Shown here: positions 8,566 through 17,381 of the stretch, one piece after another | Numbering within the stretch: position 1 is the first letter of the stretch | How the letters are laid out: each line of letters starts with the position of its first letter | NCBI GenBank assembly: GCA_963743035.1 | Contig: CAVUOB010000003.1 | Coordinates: 62,001-126,000, forward strand | Source: PALSA-911 sp963743035 | GTDB lineage: Bacteria > Pseudomonadota > Alphaproteobacteria > Acetobacterales > Acetobacteraceae | Direction: 5' to 3' | Length of the DNA: 64,000 nt | Program-made: the position numbers and the translations under genes | Notes under the pieces: model-generated | The model's input: only the letters and a program-made list of their open reading frames with translations | Told to the model about the DNA's origin: nothing | Databases searched by the model: none

Positions 8566-9708
8566 ATGGACGAGGCTACCGCACCCAACGGCGAGGCCGG
8601 CAGCGATCTGTTCCAGCCCGTGGCGCTCGGCCCGCTGACGCTCACCAACCGGATCGTCATGGCGCCGCTCACGCGCAGCCGCGCCGCCAAGGGCGGCATT
8701 CCGCGACAACTGAACGCGGAGTATTACGCCCAGCGCGCCACGGCCGGGCTGATCCTGAGCGAGGCCACCAACATCTCGCAGCAGGGCAAGGGCTACGCCT
8801 TCACGCCCGGCATCTACAACGAGGAGCAGGTGGCGGGCTGGCGCCTGGTGACGGACGCCGTGCACGCCAAGGGCGGCCACATCTTCTGCCAGCTCTGGCA
8901 TGTCGGGCGCATCAGCCACCCTGATCTGCAGCAATGGGGCCGGCTGCCGGTCGCCCCCTCCGCGATCCGGCCGGAAGGACAGGCGTTCACCGAGACGGGG
9001 TTCAAGCCGCATGTGACGCCGCGGGCGCTCGACACCGACGAGATCCCGGGGATCGTGCGCGACTACGCCCATGCGGCCGCGTATGCCAGGCGCGCCGGCT
9101 TCGACGGGGTGGAGATCCACGCAGCCAATTGCTACCTGCTCGACCAGTTCCTCCGCGACAGCACCAACCGCCGGACCGATCGCTACGGCGGCAATCTGGA
9201 GAACCGGACCCGGTTCCCGCTCGAGGTCGCGGCGGCCGTGACCGAGGCCTGGGGCGGTGGCGAGCGCGTCGGCATCCGCCTCTCGCCGCTGGCGCCACAG
9301 CCCGGCGATACTCCGCTCGACAGCGACCCCATGGAGACCTACGGCTATCTGGTCGAACGCCTCAATGACTACGGCCTCGTCTATCTGCACTGCATCGAGG
9401 GCGAGACGCAGGGGTCGCGCGACGAGCCGCCCGGCTTCAGCTTCCAGCGGCTGCGCGGCCTGTTCCGGGGGCTGTACATGGCCAATAACGGCTACGATCG
9501 GGCGCTGGCGCTGCGGGCGCGGCGCGAGAACCTGGCCGACCTGATCTGTTTCGGCCGTCCCTTCATCGCCAACCCCGACCTGGTGGAGCGGCTGCGAACC
9601 GGAGCGCCGCTGGCCGAGGCGCCGCGCGAGACGTGGTATGGCGGCGGCGCCCATGGCTATACGGACTACCCCACCCTGGCCGAGGGCCGGCCGCGCGCCG
9701 CGGACTAG
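8566..9708 (+). CDS. Old Yellow Enzyme family flavin oxidoreductase (NemA-like)
   Basis: A 380-residue FMN-dependent ene-reductase/NADH:flavin oxidoreductase. Visible family signatures are LTLTNRIVMAPLTRSRA, FCQLWHVGRISHP and the substrate-anion-binding His/Asn pair in EIHAANCYLLDQFLRDSTN (His about 185, Asn about 188), followed by RTDRYGGNLENR, YMANNGY, and FGRPFIANPDLVERL. The usual HxANGYL reads HAANCYL here, so the residue right after the catalytic Asn is Cys instead of Gly. Relatives reduce activated alkenes, N-ethylmaleimide and nitro compounds. The ATG follows AGGAGCCGAGAG. Position after hsp20 suggests a role in electrophile stress, which is inference. Confidence 0.93.
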   Translation: MDEATAPNGEAGSDLFQPVALGPLTLTNRIVMAPLTRSRAAKGGIPRQLNAEYYAQRATAGLILSEATNISQQGKGYAFTPGIYNEEQVAGWRLVTDAVHAKGGHIFCQLWHVGRISHPDLQQWGRLPVAPSAIRPEGQAFTETGFKPHVTPRALDTDEIPGIVRDYAHAAAYARRAGFDGVEIHAANCYLLDQFLRDSTNRRTDRYGGNLENRTRFPLEVAAAVTEAWGGGERVGIRLSPLAPQPGDTPLDSDPMETYGYLVERLNDYGLVYLHCIEGETQGSRDEPPGFSFQRLRGLFRGLYMANNGYDRALALRARRENLADLICFGRPFIANPDLVERLRTGAPLAEAPRETWYGGGAHGYTDYPTLAEGRPRAAD

Positions 9709-9939
9709 TTCCGCACGCGACCCACCCAAGCGCCCCTGCCCGGACCGCATGCTTTCTGCGCATTTGCCCAATTTTCGGTCTGGATCCGCTTCGCCGGTGT
9801 GGATCGGGGCAGAGGATCGCTCGTGTCCGGGGAGACGGGATTATCCGCCGGATAGGGTCTCACCGCGAAAAGGCCCTGCCGGCGGTCCTGGCATGCGGCT
9901 TGCTGAATCGCAGGGGCAGCACGGGCGCGGAGCTTTTAC

Positions 9940-11022
9940 ATGGACATCGGCGTATTCATTCCGATCAACAATAACGGCTGGCTCATCTCGGCCGGCTCGC
10001 CGCAATACATGCCGAGCTTCGAGCTCAACAAGCGGGTGGTGTTGAAGGCGGAGGCCTATGGCCTGGATTTCGCCCTGTCGATGATCAAGCTGCACGGCTT
10101 CGGCGGCAAGACCGAATTCTGGGATCATGGGCTGGAAAGCTTCACGCTGATGGCCGGGCTCGCCTCCGTCACCAGCCGGATCAGGCTGTACGCGTCAACG
10201 GCGGTTCTGACCATTCCCCCCGCGATCGTCGCGCGCATGGCTTCCACCATCGCCGACATCTCGGGCGGACGCTTCGGGGTCAACATCGTGTCCGGCTGGC
10301 ACAAGATCGAATACAGCCAGATGGGCCTGTGGCCCGGCGACGATCATTTTGCCAGGCGCTACGACTACAGCACCGAATACGTGACCGTGATGAAGGATCT
10401 CTGGGAGACCGGGCACAGCGACTTCAAGGGCGATTATTTCCGCATGGATGCGTGCAAGCTCAGCCCACGCCCGGCCAGCCCGGTCAGGCTCGTGGCCGCG
10501 GGCCAGAGCGACCGCGGCATGGAATTCGCCGCGCGGTACTGCGACTTCAACTTCGCGCTCGGCGAGGGCGTGAACGAGCCGACAAAAGCCGCCGGTGTGC
10601 CCGCGCGCATGCTGGCACATGCGGAAGAAGCGGGCCGGGATGTCGGCAGCTACATGCTCTACATGATCATTGCCGATGAAACCGAAGCGGCGGCGATGGC
10701 GAAATGGGATTTGTACAACCGGGAAGCCGATACGCAAGCGCTCGCCCATCTGCTCGGCAAGGCGGCGGAGGATACCGCGCCCTCCGAAACCTCGATGGCC
10801 GCCGCCATCCAGCGTTCGGCCTCGCCGATCAACTTCAACATGGGCACGCTCGTCGGCAGCTATGCCCAGGTCGCCGCGATGCTGGACGAGGTGGCCGGGA
10901 TGCCCGGGGTGAAGGGCATCATGTTGACCTTCGACGATTTTCTGGCCGGCATGGATGCCTTTGGCGCCCGCATCCAGCCGCTCATGCGCTGCCGGGAGCA
11001 TGTGAGGGGGATGGCGGCCTGA
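9940..11022 (+). CDS. RutA-like FMN-dependent pyrimidine monooxygenase
   Basis: A 360-residue class-C flavoprotein of the luciferase-like family. It matches RutA nearly end to end: GVFIPINNNGWLISAGSPQY, MPSFELNKRVV, FALSMIKLHGFGGKTEFWDH, ESFTLMAGLASVTSRI, PPAIVARMASTIADISGGRF, MGLWPGDDHFARRYDYSTEY and ILTFDDFLAGMDAFG-type segments. RutA opens the uracil ring using reduced FMN and O2. The flavin reductase (rutF) and rutB-E/G genes that normally accompany it are absent here, so it may act on another heterocycle or borrow its reductase. The start ATG follows GCGGAG. Downstream lies dispersed repeat A. Confidence 0.88.
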   Translation: MDIGVFIPINNNGWLISAGSPQYMPSFELNKRVVLKAEAYGLDFALSMIKLHGFGGKTEFWDHGLESFTLMAGLASVTSRIRLYASTAVLTIPPAIVARMASTIADISGGRFGVNIVSGWHKIEYSQMGLWPGDDHFARRYDYSTEYVTVMKDLWETGHSDFKGDYFRMDACKLSPRPASPVRLVAAGQSDRGMEFAARYCDFNFALGEGVNEPTKAAGVPARMLAHAEEAGRDVGSYMLYMIIADETEAAAMAKWDLYNREADTQALAHLLGKAAEDTAPSETSMAAAIQRSASPINFNMGTLVGSYAQVAAMLDEVAGMPGVKGIMLTFDDFLAGMDAFGARIQPLMRCREHVRGMAA

Positions 11023-11391
11023 CCAGGTCGATGAAGTCGTGATGGAGTATGCGCCGGTCCTGCTGTGGCTGCCATTATCAGGGATGGTTGTCCCTGTCGG
11101 CTGCCTCGATGCCGGATTGTCCGGCCGGGCGGAGTGGTTTGGGATCGAAGCAAGTCGAAGATGGGCAGACCTTGGGCTTGTCTGATCCCAGCAATCGCTT
11201 CGTCCGCCCGTCCGGGGTCAACCCGCGCGCAGCGCCCGGCCGCTTGGCCGGCTCGGGGTTGACGCCGGACGGGCGGACGCGAGCACAATCATCGATCAGA
11301 CAGGGACATCCTCCCTGGTCATGATCGTTAACCCTTTGTTTTAGCGAGCAACTTTATCCATCTAAATGGTTCCATCTGAATGGGTGTTGCT
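11023..11391. other. Intergenic region holding dispersed repeat A
   Basis: This is about 370 bp between the stop of the rutA-like gene and the stop of the convergent FAD dehydrogenase. Most of it is repeat copy A (11079-11318). The rest is AT-richer sequence with no open frame that looks real. Peptides encoded across it recur at the other repeat copies only because the DNA is conserved. Confidence 0.8.
11079..11318 (+). repeat. Dispersed intergenic palindromic repeat, copy A (full length)
   Basis: The termini are near-identical inverted repeats: CAGGGATGGTTGTCCCTGTC at the left, and at the right the inverse of CAGGGAGGATGTCCCTGTC. Inside, arms at 11180-11224 and 11256-11301 form a long imperfect palindrome whose inner part (CGTCCGCCCGTCCGG, then GTCAACCC) pairs almost perfectly. 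The 31-base loop contains a further perfect hairpin, CCGGCC-GCTT-GGCCGG (11236-11251). The element is about 85-90% identical by eye to copy B (45545-45770) over the shared core. It resembles a MITE or REP/BIME-type element and encodes nothing credible. Confidence 0.85.
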
Positions 11392-13056
11392 CTAATAGAT
11401 CAACGGCGCCTCCACGGCGCCCCGGCCGATGGCCACCGGTGTCCGCCCGGTCATGCTCAGCGCCACCGCTTCGGCGATGCGGATTCCGTCCACGCCGGCC
11501 GACAGGATGCCGCCGGCATAGCCCGCACCTTCGCCGGCCGGGAACAGGCCGCTGGTGTTCAGGCTTTGCAGGCTGGCATCGCGGCGGATGCGGATCGGGG
11601 AGGAGGTTCGCGTCTCCACCCCCGTCAGCACCGCGTCGGCCATGGCGAAGCCCGGGATCTGGCGGTCGAAGGCGGGCAGCGCCTCCCGGATGGCGGCGAT
11701 CGCATAGTCGGGCAGGCAGGTGGACAGGTCGGTGGGGCACACGCCGGGGCGATAGGATGGCAGTACGGAACCCAGCGCCGTGGACGCCCGCCCGGCCAGG
11801 AAATCGCCCACCAACTGGGCCGGCGCGGCATAGGTGCCGCCGCCGGCGATGAACGCCTGCTCCTCCCAATGGCGTTGGAAGGCGATGCCGGCCAGCGCGT
11901 CGCCGGGGTAGTCCGCCGGCGTGACGCCGACGACGATGCCGGCATTGGCGTTGCGCTCGTTGCGGGAATACTGGCTCATGCCGTTGGTCACCACGCGGCC
12001 GGGCTCGGACGTCGCCGCCACCACCGTGCCGCCCGGGCACATGCAGAAGCTGTAGACGCTGCGTCCGTTCTTGCAATGATGCACCAGCTTGTAGTCGGCC
12101 GCCCCCAGGATCTTGTCGCCGGCGCGGGCGCCGTAGCGGCAGCGGTCGATCAGCGATTGCGGATGCTCGATGCGGAAGCCGATGGAGAACGGCTTCGGCT
12201 CGATATGCACGCCGCGCGCCTGCAACATGGCGAAGGTGTCGCGCGCGCTATGGCCGATCGCCAGCACCACATGGCTGGCGGCGATCCGCTCGCCGCTTTC
12301 CAGCCGCACGCCCCGAACCTGACGCTCGCCGTCCGCATCCGCGTCGATCTCGATGTCCACCACCTTGCTCTGGAAGCGGTACTCGCCGCCCAGCGCCTCG
12401 ATGTTGGCGCGCATCGCCTCCACCATGCTCACCAGGCGGAACGTGCCGATATGCGGCTTGCCGACATACAGGATTTCCGGCGGCGCGCCGGCCTTGACGA
12501 ATTCGGTCAGCACCTTGCGGCCGCGATGGGCGGGATCCTTGATCTGGCTGTACAGCTTGCCGTCGGAAAACGTGCCGGCCCCGCCCTCGCCGAACTGCAC
12601 GTTGGATTCCGGGTTGAGCACGCCGCGCCGCCACAGCCCCCAGGTGTCGCGCGTCCGCTCCCGCACCACCTTGCCGCGATCCAGGATGATCGGGCGAAAA
12701 CCCATCTGCGCCAGGATCAGCGCGGCGAACAACCCGCACGGCCCGGTGCCGATCACCACCGGACGGCTGGCCAGGCCCTCCGGCGCCCGGGCCACCGGGT
12801 GATAGCCTGTATCCGGCGCCGGCAGCACATGGCGGTCCCCGGCCGCAAGCGCCAGGGTCGCGGCCTCGGTCCGCAGTTCCGCGTCGATCGTGTAGATCAG
12901 GTGGATCGCCGATTTCCGCCGCGCATCCACGCCGCGGCGAAACACGGTGTAGCCGAGCAGGTCTTCCGCCCCTATATCGAGCCGGCGCAGGATCGCCGCG
13001 CGCAGATCCGCTTCCGTGTGATCGAGCGGCAGTTTCAGTTCGGTCAGGCGCAGCAT
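11392..13056 (-). CDS. FAD-dependent dehydrogenase of the COG2509 type
   Basis: A 554-residue flavoprotein. An N-terminal domain of about 80 residues (LRLTELKLPLDHTEADLRAA) precedes a Rossmann dinucleotide site, PVVIGTGPCGLFAALILAQMG, with a second-strand acidic end (IILDRGK). Downstream are ESNVQFGEGGAGTFSDGKL and the C-terminal FAD-contacting LFPAGEGAGYAGGILSAGVDG. This is the widespread but uncharacterised NAD(P)/FAD-dependent oxidoreductase family annotated as FAD-dependent dehydrogenase; the substrate is unknown. The ATG at 13056 is chosen because homology begins at LRLTEL; the frame extends to 13137 without similarity. It runs convergent to the rutA-like gene and divergent from the tonB-like gene. 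Confidence 0.85.
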   Translation of the reverse strand: MLRLTELKLPLDHTEADLRAAILRRLDIGAEDLLGYTVFRRGVDARRKSAIHLIYTIDAELRTEAATLALAAGDRHVLPAPDTGYHPVARAPEGLASRPVVIGTGPCGLFAALILAQMGFRPIILDRGKVVRERTRDTWGLWRRGVLNPESNVQFGEGGAGTFSDGKLYSQIKDPAHRGRKVLTEFVKAGAPPEILYVGKPHIGTFRLVSMVEAMRANIEALGGEYRFQSKVVDIEIDADADGERQVRGVRLESGERIAASHVVLAIGHSARDTFAMLQARGVHIEPKPFSIGFRIEHPQSLIDRCRYGARAGDKILGAADYKLVHHCKNGRSVYSFCMCPGGTVVAATSEPGRVVTNGMSQYSRNERNANAGIVVGVTPADYPGDALAGIAFQRHWEEQAFIAGGGTYAAPAQLVGDFLAGRASTALGSVLPSYRPGVCPTDLSTCLPDYAIAAIREALPAFDRQIPGFAMADAVLTGVETRTSSPIRIRRDASLQSLNTSGLFPAGEGAGYAGGILSAGVDGIRIAEAVALSMTGRTPVAIGRGAVEAPLIY

Positions 13057-13184
13057 GGCGGTTTCCAAAGGCGAGACACCAGGGGGAATAAGAAAGGGGC
13101 CGCCAAGCTTAGCGGCCGCCGGCAGTTCTGGTAGCATGCTCGCCGGCGGGCAACAGCCGGCTATCCGCTTGAATCCACGGGAAC

Positions 13185-14312
13185 ATGACTGTTTTCACCG
13201 CCCGGCCTGATCAACGCCTGGATATCGGCCAAGCCGGCACGCGGCGGATGCGGCTCCGCTCCCGGGTCCGCATCGAGCGCAGCCTGCTCGGTTCGGGGCT
13301 GCTGCACCTGCTGGTGCTGCTGGCCATGCTGCTGTTCATGCTGCCGCCGCCGCGCCAGGAGCCGAGCGCGTCGAACCCGGTGACCGTCATCTTCGAGCCG
13401 AGCCTGCCCAGTTCCCGCAAGGACCTGCCGCAGGGCCAGCCCGCCACCTCCGCGCCGGTGGAAGGGCCGCAAGTGCCGCCCCCGCCGGGCAACGAGGCCA
13501 GCCGGCCGCCTTCCCCGGCCCCCACGCAGCCGCCGGCGCGTCCGGCCGAGGCGACGCCGGAGCCACCCTTGCCGGTTCCGCCGGTCCCGGCCCCCGCGCC
13601 GCAACCTCCCGCTCCGGCGGCGCCGCCGACCACCGCCACACCGGCGCCGTCGCCACCACCACCACCGCCGTCGGCCGAGACGGCCGAACCGCTGCCGCGC
13701 CAGCCGCCGCCCCCGCCGGCCGCGGCGCCGCAGCCGCGCCCGCCGGTCCCACGCGCCGCCGCACCGCCCCGGCCGCAGATGGAGCCCCGGCGCGCCGCGC
13801 CACCGGCCGAGGCCCGCCGCGCCGCCCCGCCGGCTGAGCCTTCGCTATCCGCGCCGATGAATTTCTCCTTCGGCGGCGCCACGGCGGATACGCGCAGTCG
13901 CCCGACCGCGCGGCGCAACAGCATCGATCCGACCCTCGGCCCCGATGTCGCCATGCGCAATGCGGCGCCGCCCACCGACGTGAACCGTCCAGATGCCTCC
14001 ATCAAGGTCACCGGCGCACAGGTCGGCACCGACTGGATCACGCTGCTGCACACCTGGTGGAGCCAGCACGGCTACTACCCCGAACAGGCCGCCCGCGCGG
14101 GCGAGGACGGCACGGTGCGGATCCACGTGGTGGTGGACCGCTATGGCCATGTGCTCGGGGTGGAACTGATCGGCAAATCGGGCTCGCAATGGCTCGATCT
14201 CGCGGCGCAGGCGGTGTTTCGCGGCGCCAATCTGCCGCCCTTCCCGCCGACGACGCCGGAGCCCCGCGCCGATCTGGATCTGACGATCCACTACCTGCTC
14301 TACCGGCGCTGA
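13185..14312 (+). CDS. TonB-like energy transducer with a long proline-rich linker
   Basis: A 375-residue envelope protein. A basic N-terminus (to about residue 30) precedes one transmembrane anchor (LLGSGLLHLLVLLAMLLFML). A Pro/Ala-rich periplasmic spacer of about 170 residues follows (runs such as PSPPPPPPSAETAEPLPRQP). The C-terminal TonB domain is at about residues 285-375: WITLLHTWWSQHGYYPEQA, GTVRIHVVVDRYGHVLGVEL, and FRGANLPPFPP. TonB domains transmit the proton-motive force of ExbB/ExbD to outer-membrane receptors. No exbBD or receptor gene is nearby, so the partner is unknown. The linker's low-complexity coding repeats make shadow open frames on both strands, which I ignore. Confidence 0.85.
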   Translation: MTVFTARPDQRLDIGQAGTRRMRLRSRVRIERSLLGSGLLHLLVLLAMLLFMLPPPRQEPSASNPVTVIFEPSLPSSRKDLPQGQPATSAPVEGPQVPPPPGNEASRPPSPAPTQPPARPAEATPEPPLPVPPVPAPAPQPPAPAAPPTTATPAPSPPPPPPSAETAEPLPRQPPPPPAAAPQPRPPVPRAAAPPRPQMEPRRAAPPAEARRAAPPAEPSLSAPMNFSFGGATADTRSRPTARRNSIDPTLGPDVAMRNAAPPTDVNRPDASIKVTGAQVGTDWITLLHTWWSQHGYYPEQAARAGEDGTVRIHVVVDRYGHVLGVELIGKSGSQWLDLAAQAVFRGANLPPFPPTTPEPRADLDLTIHYLLYRR

Positions 14313-14348
14313 GCCGCCGACGCTAAGCAGCCAACCGGCGGGGGCGGA

Positions 14349-14837
14349 CTACGACCGCCCGGTCGCGGCGTAGCGGCGGCGGACCGGCTCGGTAGCGGCG
14401 GGCCCGGGGGCGGACCGGAAGGCCGGTTCGGTCAGCGGCCTGCCGCTGATGCGGTCGATCACCATCGGGTCGGCCTGGGCGCCGGTTTCGCTGTCCACGA
14501 CCACCACGCTCGCGCCTTCGGGGGCGAAGTGCTTGTTGCCCCAGGCGAGCAGCGTCCACAGCACCGGACGGAAATCGCGGCCGCGTTCGGTCAGCACGTA
14601 TTCGTGGCGCGGCGGGCGTTCGCAGTACAGCCGCCGCTCCAGCAGCCCGGATTCGACCAGGCCGTTCAGCCGGCGCGTCAGCATGTTGGGTGCGATGTTC
14701 AGGCTCTTCTGGAACTGGTCGAAGCGCGTCAGCCCGTGAAAGGCGTCGCGCAGGATCAGGATGCTCCACCACTCGCCAACCCGTTCCAGGCTGCGCGCGA
14801 TCGGGCACGGCATGGCTTCGAAACTCTTGTGCTGCAT
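14349..14837 (-). CDS. HxlR-family winged-helix transcriptional regulator
   Basis: A 162-residue regulator. The N-terminal CPIARSLERVGEWWSILILR is the family signature (Cys near the start, WW-x-ILILR). It continues with RFDQFQKSLNIAPNMLTRRL (recognition helix region) and LESGLLERR/ERPPRHEYVLTERG wing. Such proteins are MarR-like repressors or activators that often sense aldehydes, oxidants or aromatic compounds, sometimes through the N-terminal Cys. It is divergent from the benzoate-CoA ligase/box operon across 166 bp, so control of that operon, or of its own gene, is the likeliest role; this is inference from position. Confidence 0.92.
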   Translation of the reverse strand: MQHKSFEAMPCPIARSLERVGEWWSILILRDAFHGLTRFDQFQKSLNIAPNMLTRRLNGLVESGLLERRLYCERPPRHEYVLTERGRDFRPVLWTLLAWGNKHFAPEGASVVVVDSETGAQADPMVIDRISGRPLTEPAFRSAPGPAATEPVRRRYAATGRS

Positions 14838-14868
14838 GGGCTCAGGCCCGCATTTCTGTCGTCATGCG

Positions 14869-14880
14869 CGCTATATAGCG
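14869..14880. promoter_or_regulatory. 12-bp perfect palindrome in the divergent hxlR/box promoter region
   Basis: CGCTATATAGCG is a perfect palindrome lying 32 bp upstream of the HxlR-family start codon, inside an unusually AT-rich stretch (14870-14925) between divergent genes. Position and symmetry fit an operator for the HxlR dimer or a promoter element. No binding consensus is known for this regulator. Confidence 0.4.
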
Positions 14881-15003
14881 ATGTCTCTATCATTATGCAA
14901 GTATAACGGTCATATTCCTCACCGAACAATTGCGCGGACGTGGCGTTGCAGGCTGTGTTCTGCCGGCGGCCCGGCTATAGTTCCGCCCGATCGGGGGAAA
15001 CGA

Positions 15004-16584
15004 ATGGACCAGGCAGAACGAGCCTGCGGCAATGCGGTCGACCGGTTCGTCGACCGTCCGGTGCGCGACGGACGCGGCGATGGGACCGCCTTCATCGATC
15101 CCTGGCGCAGCCTGACCTATGCCGGACTGCAGCACGCGACCCGGCAATTCGCCGCCGCCCTGGCGCGGGCCGGCATCGGGCGCGAGCGCCGGATCGCCCT
15201 GCTGCTGCTGGACACCGTGGATTTCCCGATCGCCTTCTGGGGCGCGCTGCGCGCCGGCGTCGTGCCGGTGCCGATCAACACGCTGCTGACGCAGGAGATG
15301 GTCGGCTACATCCTGGCCGACACGCGGGCGGAGGCGCTGGTGATCTCCGCCCCCCTGGCCGCGCCGCTGCTGGCGGTGCTGCGCAGCGTGCCGGATCTGC
15401 GCCATATCGTCGTGGTCCAGCCGGACGGAAGCCCGGCCGCGGCGATCGACGATCCCCGCCAGATCCCCTGGACGGAGTTCCTCGCCGACGGCGAGCCGGA
15501 TACGCCCACCGCACCCGTCTCGGCCGATGAGGCGGCGTTCTGGCTGTATTCCTCCGGTTCCACCGGTGCGCCGAAGGGCGTGCGCCATGTCCATGCCAGC
15601 CTGGGCGTCACCGCCGACACCTATGGCGCGCAGGTGTTGCGGATCCGCCCGGACGATGTCGTGTTCTCCGCCGCGAAGCTGTTCTTCGCCTATGGGCTCG
15701 GCAATTCCATGACCTTCCCGATGTCGGTCGGCGCCACCGCCGTGCTGCTGGCGGACCGGCCGACGCCGGATGCCGTGCTGGCGGTGATGGCCCGCCACCA
15801 GCCCAGCGTGTTCGCCGGCGTGCCGACGCTGTATGCCGGGCTGCTCGCCCATCCGGCCATCGGCGTCGGCGCCGGCTCCGCCCGGCTGCGCCGGTGCATC
15901 TCCGCCGGCGAGGCGCTGCCGGCGGAGATCGGCCGGCGCTGGCGCGAGACCGTGGGCGTCGACATCCTGGACGGCATCGGATCGACCGAGATGCTGCATA
16001 TTTTCGTCAGCAACCGTCCCGGCGACATCCGCTACGGCACCAGCGGCAAGCCGGTGCCGGGCTATGAGGCGCGCATTGTCGACGAGCAAGGCAACCCCGC
16101 GCCGGATGGCGAAAGCGGGGAGCTGGTGGTGCGCGGGGGCAGCGCCGCCGACGGCTACTGGAACCAGCGCGACAAGTCGCGAAAAACCTTCCGCGGCGAA
16201 TGGACGCATACCGGCGACACCTATATCCGCGACGCCGACGGCTATTACCGTTATTGCGGGCGCAGCGACGACATGCTGAAGGTCGGCGGCATCTGGGTCT
16301 CGCCGTTCGAGGTGGAGGACGCGCTGATGTCCCACCCCGCGGTGCTGGAAGCCGCGGTCGTCGGCCAGCAGGACCGGGACGGGCTGACCAAGCCCAAGGC
16401 GTTCATCGTGCTGCAGGACGCAGCGAGGGACCAGGACCGCGACACCGTGCAGGAATTGCTGAAGACGCATGTGAAGGAGCGCATCGGCGTGTGGAAATAC
16501 CCGCGATGGATCGAGTTCGCCGAGGCTTTGCCGAAGACCGCCACCGGCAAGATCCAGCGTTTCAAGCTGCGGTCCCTGCCATGA
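15004..16584 (+). CDS. bclA: Benzoate-CoA ligase family protein
   Basis: A 526-residue ANL-superfamily acyl-CoA synthetase that activates benzoate, or a close aromatic acid, to its CoA thioester with ATP. The family motifs are FWLYSSGSTGAPKGVRHVHA (P-loop-like A3), AKLFFAYGLGNS, the benzoate-ligase-like ILDGIGSTEMLHIFVSN, GEWTHTGDTYIRDADGYY, GRSDDMLKVGGIWVSPFEVE, and the C-terminal catalytic Lys in PKTATGKIQRFKLRS. The ATG at 15004 follows GGGGGAAACGA. Its stop overlaps the next gene's start (ATGA), and the following boxC/boxB genes make benzoate the most likely substrate. Confidence 0.92.
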   Translation: MDQAERACGNAVDRFVDRPVRDGRGDGTAFIDPWRSLTYAGLQHATRQFAAALARAGIGRERRIALLLLDTVDFPIAFWGALRAGVVPVPINTLLTQEMVGYILADTRAEALVISAPLAAPLLAVLRSVPDLRHIVVVQPDGSPAAAIDDPRQIPWTEFLADGEPDTPTAPVSADEAAFWLYSSGSTGAPKGVRHVHASLGVTADTYGAQVLRIRPDDVVFSAAKLFFAYGLGNSMTFPMSVGATAVLLADRPTPDAVLAVMARHQPSVFAGVPTLYAGLLAHPAIGVGAGSARLRRCISAGEALPAEIGRRWRETVGVDILDGIGSTEMLHIFVSNRPGDIRYGTSGKPVPGYEARIVDEQGNPAPDGESGELVVRGGSAADGYWNQRDKSRKTFRGEWTHTGDTYIRDADGYYRYCGRSDDMLKVGGIWVSPFEVEDALMSHPAVLEAAVVGQQDRDGLTKPKAFIVLQDAARDQDRDTVQELLKTHVKERIGVWKYPRWIEFAEALPKTATGKIQRFKLRSLP

Positions 16585-17381
16585 GGCGGGGCGAGATCCG
16601 GCTGGACGGACGCCGGCTGGAAACCGCCTGGTGGGGACCGGAGCCGGCAGAGGCGCCGACGCTGGTGCTGCTGCACGAGGGCCTGGGCTGCATCGAGCTA
16701 TGGCGCGACGTGCCGGCATTGCTGGCGGAGGCCACCGGCTGCGGCGTGTTCGCCTATTCCCGCTTCGGCTACGGCCAGTCCGATCCCGTGCAGCTGCCGC
16801 GGCCGATGGACTACATGCAACGGGAAGCGCTGGACGTGCTGCCGCGCGTGCTGGACGCGGCCGGCATCCGCCGCGCCCTGCCGATCGGCCATTCCGATGG
16901 CGGGTCGATCGCCGCCGTTCATGCCGGCTTCACGCGCGATCCCCGCCTGTGCGGCCTGGTGCTGATCGCGGCGCATTTCTTCGTGGAGGAGCTGAACATC
17001 GCCAGCATCCGGGAGATCCGCGAACGCTACGAGCACGGCGATCTGCGCCAGCGCCTCGCGCAGTATCATCGCGACGTCGATGTTGCCTTCTACGGCTGGA
17101 ACGGCGCCTGGCTGGATCCGCGCTTTTCCGGATTTGACATCACCGGCTTCCTGCCCGGGGTCCAGGTGCCGATCCTGGGTCTGCAAGGTGCCGTCGATCC
17201 CTACGGCACCGAAGAACAGCTGCGTGCGCTCGATCGGCACGCCGGCAGTCCGGTCGAGATCCGATTGATCGCGAACGCGCAGCATTCGCCGCATCTGGAA
17301 GCGAAGGCCGAGACCCTGAACGTGATTACGGGGTTCGTGCGCCGTGTGCTGTCCACTCCAAATTCGGCGGCCGCACAATGA
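16581..17381 (+). CDS. Alpha/beta hydrolase of the box operon
   Basis: A 266-residue alpha/beta-fold hydrolase. LVLLHEGLGCIELWRDVP carries the oxyanion-hole region, the nucleophile elbow is GHSDGGSIAAVHAGF (Ser about 103), and the late acid/His region includes GAVDPYGTEEQL and ANAQHSPHLEA. It starts inside the ligase stop codon (ATGA) and its own stop overlaps the boxC start (17378-17381), so it is an integral operon member. Similar hydrolases accompany box genes in other proteobacteria. A plausible job is hydrolysing a CoA-thioester or lactone intermediate, or proofreading dead-end acyl-CoAs, but the sequence does not fix this. Confidence 0.85.
   Translation: MRRGEIRLDGRRLETAWWGPEPAEAPTLVLLHEGLGCIELWRDVPALLAEATGCGVFAYSRFGYGQSDPVQLPRPMDYMQREALDVLPRVLDAAGIRRALPIGHSDGGSIAAVHAGFTRDPRLCGLVLIAAHFFVEELNIASIREIRERYEHGDLRQRLAQYHRDVDVAFYGWNGAWLDPRFSGFDITGFLPGVQVPILGLQGAVDPYGTEEQLRALDRHAGSPVEIRLIANAQHSPHLEAKAETLNVITGFVRRVLSTPNSAAAQ

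Noticed and set aside
11049..11324. Small ORFs encoding similar peptides at the repeat copies (11.2, 33.7, 45.6 and 59 kb)
   Set aside because: The peptides are similar only because the repeat DNA is; they lack ribosome sites, break at indels between copies, and follow no codon pattern.
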